DNA of 54,999 bases, from the NCBI GenBank assembly GCA_027077805.1, contig JALWTS010000039.1:93873-148871 (forward strand), written 5' to 3'. A program made the position numbers and the translations under genes. Source of the DNA: Gammaproteobacteria bacterium. GTDB lineage: Bacteria; Pseudomonadota; Gammaproteobacteria; JABHGC01. Shown here one piece after another: positions 40,131-50,692 of this stretch; position 1 is the stretch's first letter, and each line of letters begins with the position of its first letter. The notes under the pieces are model-generated. The model was not told the origin of the DNA, ran no database searches, and saw only the letters and a program-made list of their open reading frames with translations.

Positions 40131-41438
40131 ATGAATATTTTTTCAAAATTTAGTACGAAAATTAATACATTATGCCTAGCTATGATATTGCTGTTAAGTC
40201 TGACCTTAAGTCATACTGTCATGGCAAGACAATATGTGGCTATACTAGATTTTGAAGCAATTGGCGATGAAGATTTTGTGAAAACACAACCAGGTTATGG
40301 TATTGCTAAAATGATGGTACATCCATTGTTAAAAACTCGACAATTTCGCTTGTTCAATCGAATCATATTACGTTCTAAATTCGATAAACAATATTTTGCC
40401 AATGTTCAATCACCAGATGAAATTGAACGTGCCAATAAAATTGCCGAAGTTTATGGCGTCACTGCGATTATTACAGGTAGTGTTGAACAAGTAAATAACA
40501 GTCTAGTTATCTCTGGACAACTGATGGATGCAAAAAGTGGCGAAATTTTACAAACAGCAGACGTTGTTTGTCGTAATAAGGAAATTGATAATTTATCCCA
40601 ATATTTATATGCTATTGCACAAGCATTATCCACTCAACAAACTGAATCAAACTGGATAGAGCCAGTGAGCAATATGGCTTTTGTAAAAGTTCCCAAAGGT
40701 TGTTATCAAATGGGAAGCAATCAAGGTAGTCAAGATCAAAAACCTGCACATAAAGTTTGTATTAACAGTTTTTGGATGGGACAATATGAAGTAAGCGTGA
40801 AACAATATCAGCAATTTGTTCAAGAAACTAAACGTTATCCCGACTGGCTAGACCCTGATAGTTTTTTTAATATTAGCACAGGTGTCATGGATGCCTATAA
40901 AAAATTAGGCATTCGTTTGACAGGAAGTGATTATCCTATTGTTGGTATTTCATTCAATGATGCTACGGCATTTGCCCAATGGTTGACGGATAAAACAGGG
41001 CAAGTATTTCGTTTACCCACTGAAGCAGAATGGGAATATGCTTGTCGTAATGGTGGTAAAACCATTAAATACCCTTGGGGAAACCAAGCACCTGTCTGCG
41101 AGCAACAGGTCAAAAATGGTGCTAAATTTGATGACAAAGATAAATGCCCAGATTCAGGTGCTGAACCCGTTGGCAGTTACGCAGGTAACTTATTAGCCAT
41201 TTATGATATGAGTGGCAATGTTTGGGAATGGGTACAAGATCATTATGAAAGTAGTGCCTATCTCTCCCATGCCATTGATAATCCTATCCATATCACTAAA
41301 CAATCGCAACATGTCGTACGGGGTGGTAGTTGGCATTTTTATCAAGATCGCCTGAGTTGTTATGCTCGTTATTATTATGATGTCAAACGTAAAACTAATA
41401 ACTTAGGTTTTCGCTTGGTCAGAGAAATTGCTGACTAA
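40131..41438 (+). CDS. secreted FlgO-like / FGE-sulfatase domain protein
   Basis: This 435-residue exported protein begins with a signal peptide (MNIFSKFSTKINTLCLAMIL, cleavage after about residue 31). A FlgO/CsgG-like domain (about 33-180, starting YVAILDFEAIGDED) is next, and then a formylglycine-generating-enzyme-type domain (about 195-435). The FGE part has FVKVPKGCYQMGS, YEVSVKQYQQF, RLPTEAEWEYA, GNVWEWVQDHY, VVRGGSW and GFRLVRE. Bacterial FGE folds are more often binding or enzyme-accessory modules than true sulfatase activators. I chose the ATG at 40131 for the signal peptide. It converges on parB. Confidence 0.82.
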   Translation: MNIFSKFSTKINTLCLAMILLLSLTLSHTVMARQYVAILDFEAIGDEDFVKTQPGYGIAKMMVHPLLKTRQFRLFNRIILRSKFDKQYFANVQSPDEIERANKIAEVYGVTAIITGSVEQVNNSLVISGQLMDAKSGEILQTADVVCRNKEIDNLSQYLYAIAQALSTQQTESNWIEPVSNMAFVKVPKGCYQMGSNQGSQDQKPAHKVCINSFWMGQYEVSVKQYQQFVQETKRYPDWLDPDSFFNISTGVMDAYKKLGIRLTGSDYPIVGISFNDATAFAQWLTDKTGQVFRLPTEAEWEYACRNGGKTIKYPWGNQAPVCEQQVKNGAKFDDKDKCPDSGAEPVGSYAGNLLAIYDMSGNVWEWVQDHYESSAYLSHAIDNPIHITKQSQHVVRGGSWHFYQDRLSCYARYYYDVKRKTNNLGFRLVREIAD

Positions 41439-41460
41439 ATCAAAACGGTATTTAATATAA

Positions 41461-42357
41461 TTAAAATAGTGCTAATAATTGTTTTAGCTTGTCTAAATCT
41501 TGATAATGAATAATCACTCGACCTTTATCATTACTTTGGTGTTGAATTTTTACGGTGGTTCCAAGTTTATGATTAAAATGTTGTTGTAATTGTTCCAATT
41601 CTTCTGACCATACTGTAGTTGTTCGAGTGCTAGACGCTGAATTTTTGGTTACTGTTTGCAACGTACGAAGTAATTCTTCCGTTTGTCTTACCGATAATCC
41701 TTTGGCAATAATTTGCTCTGCCATAGTATTTTGTTGTTCTGAGGATAAAGTTAATAATGCTCTGGCATGACCAGTTGATAGATCACCTCGTTCCAAAAGT
41801 TGTTTGACTTCATCAGTCAAGTCTAATAATCGTAATAAATTAGTTACCGTCGTTCTGGAACGCCCAATGGCTTCCGCAATTTGTTGATGAGTTAATTCAA
41901 ATTCCTCCATTAACCGTTGTAAGGCAATCGCTTCTTCAATTGGATTTAAACTTTCACGTTGAATATTTTCAATGAGGGCTAAGGCTAAGGCTGTTTGTTC
42001 AGAAATATCCCGAATTACCGCAGGAATTTCATCTAATTCCGCCATTTTTGCGGCTCGCCAACGACGTTCACCTGCAATAATTTCATAATCAGTTTCAGCT
42101 GTATTTCCAATATTATTTAAGGCTTTCACTACAATCGGTTGAATCACACCTTGAGCTTTAATTGAATCAGCTAATTCTTGTAAGCCTTCAACTGCAATCT
42201 CACGCCTAGGTTGATAAGGTCCCGGTTGAATTTTATCCAGACTTAAATGCTGTAACTGAAAACCTTGTTGGGGTTGTGCAATGGCTTGATCTAATGCTTT
42301 ATTTTGACCTAATAAGGCATCTAAGCCCCGACCTAAACCACGTTTTTTTTTCACCAT
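41461..42357 (-). CDS. parB: chromosome partitioning protein ParB
   Basis: ParB binds parS and spreads as a CTP-dependent clamp for chromosome segregation. The 298-residue protein starts KKKRGLGRGLDALLG, as in chromosomal ParBs. The CTP-binding GERRWRAAKMAELDEIPA, the HTH region (LTHQQIAEAIGRSRTTVTNLLRLL) and the C-terminal dimerisation domain are present. Codons 3-5 form an A9 tract (42343-42351). It lies 13 bases after parA. Confidence 0.95.
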   Translation of the reverse strand: MVKKKRGLGRGLDALLGQNKALDQAIAQPQQGFQLQHLSLDKIQPGPYQPRREIAVEGLQELADSIKAQGVIQPIVVKALNNIGNTAETDYEIIAGERRWRAAKMAELDEIPAVIRDISEQTALALALIENIQRESLNPIEEAIALQRLMEEFELTHQQIAEAIGRSRTTVTNLLRLLDLTDEVKQLLERGDLSTGHARALLTLSSEQQNTMAEQIIAKGLSVRQTEELLRTLQTVTKNSASSTRTTTVWSEELEQLQQHFNHKLGTTVKIQHQSNDKGRVIIHYQDLDKLKQLLALF

Positions 42358-42370
42358 TGTTTCTAATACC

Positions 42371-43135
42371 TTAAATATTTTTGCGTTGAATTTCGTTTGC
42401 TAAAGCTAAATAGGCTAATGCCCCTCGTGAATTTTTATCATATTGCATAATACTCATACCATGACTAGGTGCTTCCGCTAAACGAATATTTCTAGGAATA
42501 ATCGTATTAAAAACCTGATCTTTAAAATGGGTAATTAATTGTGAAGATACCTCATTGGCTAGATTATTTCTAACATCGAACATGGTGCGTAATAATCCTG
42601 CAATTTTCAATCTGGGATTTAGTTTTTGTTTGATTTTATCAACGGTATTGAGTAATGCTGTCAACCCTTCTAAGGCATAATATTCACATTGTACTGGAAT
42701 TAATACACTATCAGAAGTCGCTAGTGCATTAATCGTCAACATATTTAATGACGGGGGGCAATCAATAATAATATAATCATAATTGGTCACAATCGGTTGT
42801 AATGAAGTATGTAAACGTTGTTCTCGCATTTTAACATCGATTAATTCCACTTCTACGCCTGTCATATCGGTATGACTGGGCAATACCTGAAATTGGCTAT
42901 CTTCAGGTTGGCATAGTGCTTGTTTCACGGGTAAATTATCGACTAAAACATCATAGGCTGAATATTTTAATTGATGTCTATCAATGCCACAGCCTGCGGT
43001 TGCATTGCCTTGTGGATCAAAATCAATTAACAATGTTTTCTTTTTTAAAACATCCAAAGCTGCTACTAAATTTACACTGGTTGTCGTTTTACCTACGCCA
43101 CCCTTTTGGTTGGTTATTGCAATAATCTTAGTCAT
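42371..43135 (-). CDS. parA: chromosome partitioning ATPase ParA (Soj)
   Basis: This is the ParA/Soj ATPase (254 aa) that moves ParB-parS complexes. The deviant Walker A box NQKGGVGKTTTSVNL and the Walker B DYIIIDCPPSL are intact. DFDPQGNATAGCG and the C-terminal IPRNIRLAEAPSHG are typical of chromosomal ParA. It lies between rsmG and parB with small gaps, the standard rsmG-parA-parB order. Confidence 0.96.
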   Translation of the reverse strand: MTKIIAITNQKGGVGKTTTSVNLVAALDVLKKKTLLIDFDPQGNATAGCGIDRHQLKYSAYDVLVDNLPVKQALCQPEDSQFQVLPSHTDMTGVEVELIDVKMREQRLHTSLQPIVTNYDYIIIDCPPSLNMLTINALATSDSVLIPVQCEYYALEGLTALLNTVDKIKQKLNPRLKIAGLLRTMFDVRNNLANEVSSQLITHFKDQVFNTIIPRNIRLAEAPSHGMSIMQYDKNSRGALAYLALANEIQRKNI

Positions 43136-43148
43136 TATTTTTTATCTT

Positions 43149-43813
43149 TTAACTTTTAAATGAAAGTTCCACCAAATGTCGCTGTTGCTCGTTAAGATAA
43201 GGCACTACTACGGAATGGACTTGTTGTAGTTGACAATACTCAGGTAATTGTTGTAACTCTGATTCAGGATATTTACCTTTCATCACCCATAATCGCCCAT
43301 TTTGTTTACAAATCAACGGATAACATTGACTTAAGTTAGCTAACGAAGTCACAGCTCGACTGACTACTGTATCAAAACATTGTGGATTTGCATAGTGTTC
43401 TAGTCGCTGACTTATGATTTCAATATTCTTTAATTGTAACTGAATTTTTACTTGGGTAAGAAATCGAGTTTTTTTTTATTGCTATCTAATAATACAAATG
43501 ACTTATCGGGATAATATAATGCTAAAGGAATCCCTGGCAAACCTGCCCCTGTGCCAATATCTAAAATAAATTGACTTAATTGAATTTTAGGGGCAAGGCT
43601 TAAACTGTCTAAAATATGATATGCTACCATATCATCCAAAGATTGGATGGCAGTCAGTGAAAAAACTCGATTCCATTGCTGTAATAATTCCAAAAATTGC
43701 CACATTTGTTTAAGCATTAATTCTGAAGGTTGAAGATTTAATTGTTGGCAACCTTGAGTGAGTTTGGCTAAGGACTTATTCAATATTTTGCACCTGCTCT
43801 CGTATTTGTTCAA
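43149..43813 (-). pseudogene. rsmG: 16S rRNA m7G527 methyltransferase, frameshifted at an A9 tract
   Basis: RsmG methylates G527 of 16S rRNA. The first frame runs to 43448 and contains the SAM motif DIGTGAGLPGIPLALYYP. It breaks at nine A residues (43469-43477 on the complement), after which the reading ends in LDFLPK-stop. Moving to the next frame with one extra A restores TRFLTQVKIQLQLKNIEI and continues to 43149 through VVSRAVTSLANL and LWVMKGKYPE, matching the whole family. So one base is missing, or transcription slips on the A tract to make a full protein. The likely true start is TTG at 43783 (AGG upstream, 8-base overlap with yicC). The ATG at 43813 overlaps more. Confidence 0.85.
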
Positions 43814-44651
43814 TTAAGACTTTAATTTCTACGGCAATTTTAGTAATGGTAATATCGCTTGATTTTGAGGTTAAGGTATTCGCTTCACGATTCATTTCCT
43901 GCATTAAAAAATCCAAACGTCGTCCAATGGCTTCTTCTTTGCTTAAAGTATCTTGTACTTCTTTAATATGCGATTGCAATCTATCCAGTTCTTCCGCAAT
44001 ATCTAATTTATAGGCAAATAATACCATTTCTTGTTCTAAACGTTGTTGATCTAATTCCTCAACTACTTCTTGTAAACGCTGAGTAAGTTTGGTTTTTATG
44101 GTTTTAATGACACTGGGATAATGTTGTTGGATTTGTTCCACATATTGTTGTAATGATTGACAACGTTGCATAATGATTAACTTTAATTGATCCCCTTCTC
44201 GCTGTCGAGTTTGCAAAAAATCTAGCAATATGACTTCTAATAACTCAATTGCCATGGTTTTGATAGTAGTAAAATCAATTGCGTCAGTTTTCATGACCTC
44301 TGGCCACTGTAATAATTCTAAAAAATTAATCGGTGCTAATTTTGAGGTCATATTATCCATATTTTCCACGCTATGATAAACCTGAGCTAATTGCTCTACT
44401 AAAGTTTGATTAATATGAATTTGCTGACTCTGGGTTTCCATTGGTTCAAAATTTAACTGACAATACACCTTACCCCGTTTAATAGAACGATTAATCACGG
44501 TTTTGACTTCTGATTCCAACAGACGAAAATCATCCGCTAATCGAGTGCTGACTTCCAAATAACGATGATTAACTGAACGTAACTCCCATTGTAATTTACC
44601 CCACGGCGTCATCTCTTCTTTTTGGGCATACGCTGTCATGCTATAAACCAT
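43776..44651 (-). CDS. yicC: YicC family endoribonuclease-like protein
   Basis: This 291-residue protein has the YicC N-terminus (MTAYAQKEEMTPWGKLQWELRS, with SVNHRYLE) and the C-terminal DUF1732 (EELDRLQSHIKEV, GRRLDFLMQEMNREANTL, KSSDITIT). E. coli YicC has been described as an endoribonuclease acting on the small RNA RyhB. It usually lies beside gmk/rph. Here it leads the rsmG-parA-parB block, in the place where mnmG would be expected. Its end overlaps rsmG. Confidence 0.9.
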   Translation of the reverse strand: MVYSMTAYAQKEEMTPWGKLQWELRSVNHRYLEVSTRLADDFRLLESEVKTVINRSIKRGKVYCQLNFEPMETQSQQIHINQTLVEQLAQVYHSVENMDNMTSKLAPINFLELLQWPEVMKTDAIDFTTIKTMAIELLEVILLDFLQTRQREGDQLKLIIMQRCQSLQQYVEQIQQHYPSVIKTIKTKLTQRLQEVVEELDQQRLEQEMVLFAYKLDIAEELDRLQSHIKEVQDTLSKEEAIGRRLDFLMQEMNREANTLTSKSSDITITKIAVEIKVLIEQIREQVQNIE

Positions 44652-44832
44652 AATACTCTCGTTCCTTTACTTTAATGACATTTGACAATTTTTCGGGTGG
44701 TGCTTGTCAAATCTTGCTGATAATTCAATAGTAAAGAATTAATAGGGTTTTGGCAAATTTAGTCGTAAATCAATATATCCTTGGGTTTGGAATATATTTT
44801 TGAAACGAGTTGAGAAAAGCGACTTTTAACCG

Positions 44833-46626
44833 CTACTTAAAAATATCCTTAACTGATTGATAAACGCTTTCAGGTAAATCGCTAATATCTACTGATTCAT
44901 TTCTATGTTGCTGATAATATTTAACTTTTTTCTTTAATCGTAATAAGTTTTCATGTTCGGGTTGGATTCTTAAACCCGCATAGGTAAACCGTTTAACTTT
45001 GCGGTAATTATGTTGTTTAAGATTTTTCATTGCTAACCAGTAATAAGTTTCAGCAATTTTATGTTTGCCTTCTAAGGCTTGTTGATTGTTGGGATCAAGT
45101 TTTAATACTTCTCGATAGTAATATAAGGCACTGTCTCGATAAGGTTTCGCAAGTTGTAGTTGTTGGATTTTTTGTCTGGCTTGGGCTAACCATTGTTGAA
45201 TTTGTCTATCTGCTGTATTTGTATTATCTGTATCAGTAATGCTGGTAAGGGAGGGTTGATGCAGTGGCTCAGTTTGTTCTTCCACTTTATCTTGATGATT
45301 GTTTTTTGTTTCGTTTTCATTTATGAATTGGTTTGAATCAGATTCTAAGGGACTCGTTTCAATGTCTGATTTGTCTAGCCGTTGTAATTGTGCTTGGGAA
45401 TCTGATGCCAAATCAGACGGCATTTTGTCAGTCGTAGATGCTTGTGTTAATTGCTCAGTAAGTTGGGTATCTTTCTGTTCTACTACGGGTTGAAGTGCTT
45501 GTGTTTGGATAATATCTGCTTCATCAGCTTGTTGATTGGGTTCTGAGTCAACTGTTTTAATGCCAGTTTGCTTATTTGTCTGAGTGGTTTTAGTGATAGT
45601 GTTATCCCGTTGGGCTGAATTAGTATCAGTAACGGATGTTGCTAGGCTGTGATTATTAACATACCAAAGCGTAACACCGAATAAACCGAAACCCATAGCA
45701 AGCAATAAAATTACGCTTATATATTTTAGTTTTGAATTATCATGCGGATGATAGGCTTTTAATTGCACGGTGGCAGGATCATTTTCTTTTGCTCGCAAAT
45801 CTTTAAGATGGCGAATATACTTCACTAATTCTACCGCATCAAAACGATTGCTTGGTTTTTTGGCTAAAATTTTGTTTAGCAAGGTTTGAGCTTCTCCATA
45901 AGGCTCAGGCAATACAGGCAAAGGGTCTTGAATATGCTTTAAGGCCGTATCAATATGACTATCCCCTTTATAGGGAACAGTGCCTGTCAGCATTTTATGT
46001 AATACAATGCCTAAACTATAAATGTCCGATCGACCATCTATAAAATGTTGTTGGGCTTGTTCAGGACTTAAATAAGCAGGGGTGCCAGGAATAATGCCTA
46101 TGGAGGTTAGATTTTGATCAGTATTAATTTGTTTGGCAATACCAAAATCAGTTAATAATGGCGTGTCTTCATAACGGAATAAAATATTGGCAGGTTTGAC
46201 ATCTCTATGGATAATGCCTTTGGCATGAATAACGGCTAAACAGTCGGCAATTTTTTCAATAATATCTAAGGCTTGATCCAAGTTCATTTTGCCACGTTTT
46301 AAGCGTTGCTCTAAAGAACCCCCTTCAATATATTCCATAGCAATATAATGATAATGCTCTACAATCCCAATATCATAAATGGTAATAATATTAGGATGTT
46401 TAATGGCCGCAATCATTTGCCCTTCATTTAAAAAACGTTGGGCAAATTCCTCATCTTCAGGATTTTTTAGCACTTTTAAGGCGACCGGTCGTTGCAAGGA
46501 ATCTTGAATGGCTAAATAAACGGATGCCATCCCACCCTGACCAATGACTTGTTTCAATGTATAGCCCGGAATATCAATTGGAAAAGTTAGTTTCGCAGTT
46601 ACTGTGGTTTCAATATCATCACTCAT
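44833..46626 (-). CDS. transmembrane Ser/Thr protein kinase with TPR-like extracytoplasmic domain
   Basis: This 597-residue Hanks-type kinase has an intact catalytic domain (about 20-280): GQGGMASVY glycine loop, K51 in VALKVLK, HRDVKPAN (D142), DFG at 160-162 and GTPAYLSPEQ. A single membrane helix follows near 300-322 (ISVILLLAMGFGLFGVTLWYV). A long Gln/Ser/Thr/Asp-rich low-complexity linker comes next. The C-terminal TPR-like helices (about 475-580, KPYRDSALYYYREVLKLDPN) would lie in the periplasm and may sense a ligand. Target proteins are unknown. The FHA protein at 225-989 is a possible reader. About 180 bp without a gene separate it from yicC. Confidence 0.9.
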   Translation of the reverse strand: MSDDIETTVTAKLTFPIDIPGYTLKQVIGQGGMASVYLAIQDSLQRPVALKVLKNPEDEEFAQRFLNEGQMIAAIKHPNIITIYDIGIVEHYHYIAMEYIEGGSLEQRLKRGKMNLDQALDIIEKIADCLAVIHAKGIIHRDVKPANILFRYEDTPLLTDFGIAKQINTDQNLTSIGIIPGTPAYLSPEQAQQHFIDGRSDIYSLGIVLHKMLTGTVPYKGDSHIDTALKHIQDPLPVLPEPYGEAQTLLNKILAKKPSNRFDAVELVKYIRHLKDLRAKENDPATVQLKAYHPHDNSKLKYISVILLLAMGFGLFGVTLWYVNNHSLATSVTDTNSAQRDNTITKTTQTNKQTGIKTVDSEPNQQADEADIIQTQALQPVVEQKDTQLTEQLTQASTTDKMPSDLASDSQAQLQRLDKSDIETSPLESDSNQFINENETKNNHQDKVEEQTEPLHQPSLTSITDTDNTNTADRQIQQWLAQARQKIQQLQLAKPYRDSALYYYREVLKLDPNNQQALEGKHKIAETYYWLAMKNLKQHNYRKVKRFTYAGLRIQPEHENLLRLKKKVKYYQQHRNESVDISDLPESVYQSVKDIFK

Positions 46627-46650
46627 AATCTTATAGCATAGTTGATTTGG

Positions 46651-48564
<1,914 letters not shown>

Positions 48565-48622
48565 CTAGATTGCAACTAAAAATTCCAGTACAATAACTAC
48601 TTATTTAGCATTGGAACTGTAA

Positions 48623-49288
48623 ATGATGGCATTTGATTTTGATACTGCTCGTTTTAATATGATTCAACAACAGATTCGTCCTTGGAATGTTACTGATGAT
48701 AAAGTTTTGGAGGTCATGTCTCAAATTCCCAGAGAAAACTTCGTACCAACGGCTTATCGTCAAGTTGCATTTACTGATACTGAAATTCCTTTGGGTCATG
48801 GCGAAGTCACCTTAAGCCCCAAGATTGAAGCCCATTTACTGCAAGCCTTAAAAATTCGACCCCAAGATCATATTTTAGAAATTGGCACTGGTTGTGGTTA
48901 TTTAACCGCTTGTTTAGCGAAACTTAGTACTCATGTAGTCAGTCACGATATTCATGAAGATTTTATTCGCCAAGCAGATGCCAAACTAAAACAACATCAT
49001 TTACAAAATATTACTTTAGAACATAAAGATAGTTTAGCGAATTGGGATAAAAACCAACGTTATGATGTGATTGTTTTTACTGGTTCAATTCCAGTTTTAG
49101 AAGAACAATATCAAGCCTGTTTAAAACCGAAAGGTCGGATGTTTGTGATTGTAGGCCAAGCACCTGTAATGGAGGCAATCGTGATTACTCGCACGGATGA
49201 AAGCCAACAATGTCAATATCAAAGTGTCTTAGAAACAAATTGTCCGCCATTAAAAATACCTGATCAAATACCACAATTTGTATTTTAG
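48623..49288 (+). CDS. Pcm-like protein-L-isoaspartate methyltransferase family protein
   Basis: This 221-residue SAM-dependent methyltransferase has RFNMIQQQIRPWNV and IPRENFVP at the start, and LEIGTGCGYLTACLA as motif I. Layout fits the Pcm family, but the substrate loop reads GHGEVTLSPKIEAHLLQAL in place of the usual SQPYMVA type. It is more like the paralogue found next to tolC in pseudomonads, whose activity is unclear. The double ATG (48623/48626) leaves the start open by one residue. It diverges from thiC and converges on mnmE. Confidence 0.82.
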   Translation: MMAFDFDTARFNMIQQQIRPWNVTDDKVLEVMSQIPRENFVPTAYRQVAFTDTEIPLGHGEVTLSPKIEAHLLQALKIRPQDHILEIGTGCGYLTACLAKLSTHVVSHDIHEDFIRQADAKLKQHHLQNITLEHKDSLANWDKNQRYDVIVFTGSIPVLEEQYQACLKPKGRMFVIVGQAPVMEAIVITRTDESQQCQYQSVLETNCPPLKIPDQIPQFVF

Positions 49289-49333
49289 AGTTCAGTCAAT
49301 AGATGAATAATAATGTGATTATTTAGTAATATT

Positions 49334-50692
49334 TTATTTTCCAATACAAAAACTAGAAAAAATCCGCCCTAATAAATCATCATTATTAAACTCACCCGTA
49401 ATCTGATTTAAATACGTTTGAACCTGCCGTAAATCTTCCGCAAGTAGTTCCCCTGCTTGATACAAATTCAATTGTTGCTCACCATGAGTCAAGGCTTGTT
49501 CAGCATCGGCTAAGGCTTGTAAGTGGCGACGTCTGGCAATAAAATTGCCTTGTTCGCTGGTTTGATAACCAATAAATTGTTTTAAATAGTGTTCTAAATC
49601 CGTCAAGCCTGCCCCTGTTTTCGCTGAAATGACACATTCTGGTGGCTCAGTTTTAGTTAAACCAATGGGGGCTTGGCTTAGATCGGCTTTGTTTCTGATG
49701 ATTATTTTGGGAATATGGCTGGGTAAGTTGCTTTCAATTGCTACATGATGTTGCTGTTGATATTCTCTATCATCTACCATGAGTAAAATTAAATCCGCTT
49801 GTTGAATTTGTTGCCATGCTCGTTTAATGCCTTCTTGCTCAACTTTATCATCGCTTTCTCTTAAACCTGCCGTATCGATAATATGTAAAGGCAAACCATC
49901 GAGTTGAATGGCTTCTTTTAAAATATCTCTAGTTGTTCCTGGAATATCGGTAACAATGGCAGAATCTTTTTTGGCTAATTGGTTTAATAAACTAGACTTA
50001 CCCGCATTAGGTCTCCCCGCAATCACTAAATGCAATCCTGATTGTAATAAATAACCCTGTTTAGCAGAGCTTTGTAGTTGTGTCAGTTGTTGTTTTATCG
50101 TCTGTAATTGTTGTTGAATTTTATTATCCGCTAAAAAATCAATTTCTTCTTCAGGGAAATCAATGGCAGCTTCAATATACATTCTCAAATGAATGACGGC
50201 TTCTACCATTTGCTGGATTTTTTGAGAAAATTCGCCTTGTAATGAACGCATGGCTGCTTGAGCCGCTTGTTGACTACTGCTATCAATTAAATCTGCAATG
50301 GCCTCGGCTTGCGTTAAATCGATTTTATCATTTAAAAAGGCACGTTGGGAAAATTCCCCAGGTAAGGCTAATCTAGCACCTTGTTGTAATACTGCTTGCA
50401 ATACACAATCCATAACCACCGCACCACCATGCCCTTGCAATTCTAAAATATCCTCGCCTGTAAAAGAATTGGGTGCGGGAAAATATAAGGCGATGCCTTG
50501 ATCAATGATTTCTTGCTGTTGGTTATAAAAATTGGCAAAACACGCCAAACGTGCTTCGGGTTGTTTATGTAAAATCGCTTGGGCAATTTGGGTAACAAGT
50601 AAGCCTGATACTCGCACAATACCAATACCGCCACGGCCAATCGGCGTGGCAATGGCGGCAATGGTATCTTGATTATTTAGCACCTTCTTCAA
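49334..50692 (-). CDS. mnmE: tRNA uridine-5-carboxymethylaminomethyl modification GTPase MnmE
   Basis: With MnmG, MnmE makes the cmnm5 group at U34 of certain tRNAs. The 452-residue protein has the THF-binding N-terminal domain (ATPIGRGGIGIVRVSG), the GTPase loops GRPNAGKSSL, TDIPGTTRD, DTAG and NKAD, and the essential C-terminal FCIGK. Its start overlaps the yidC stop by about 20 bases. A GTG three codons in is an alternative. Its partner mnmG is not in the usual next place. Confidence 0.96.
   Translation of the reverse strand: MKKVLNNQDTIAAIATPIGRGGIGIVRVSGLLVTQIAQAILHKQPEARLACFANFYNQQQEIIDQGIALYFPAPNSFTGEDILELQGHGGAVVMDCVLQAVLQQGARLALPGEFSQRAFLNDKIDLTQAEAIADLIDSSSQQAAQAAMRSLQGEFSQKIQQMVEAVIHLRMYIEAAIDFPEEEIDFLADNKIQQQLQTIKQQLTQLQSSAKQGYLLQSGLHLVIAGRPNAGKSSLLNQLAKKDSAIVTDIPGTTRDILKEAIQLDGLPLHIIDTAGLRESDDKVEQEGIKRAWQQIQQADLILLMVDDREYQQQHHVAIESNLPSHIPKIIIRNKADLSQAPIGLTKTEPPECVISAKTGAGLTDLEHYLKQFIGYQTSEQGNFIARRRHLQALADAEQALTHGEQQLNLYQAGELLAEDLRQVQTYLNQITGEFNNDDLLGRIFSSFCIGK

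Noticed and set aside
42921..42936. parS-like sequence TGTTTCACGGGTAAAT inside parA
   Set aside because: Only the left half matches the consensus palindrome (12 of 16 bases in all). Known sites tolerate few mismatches, so it is probably chance.
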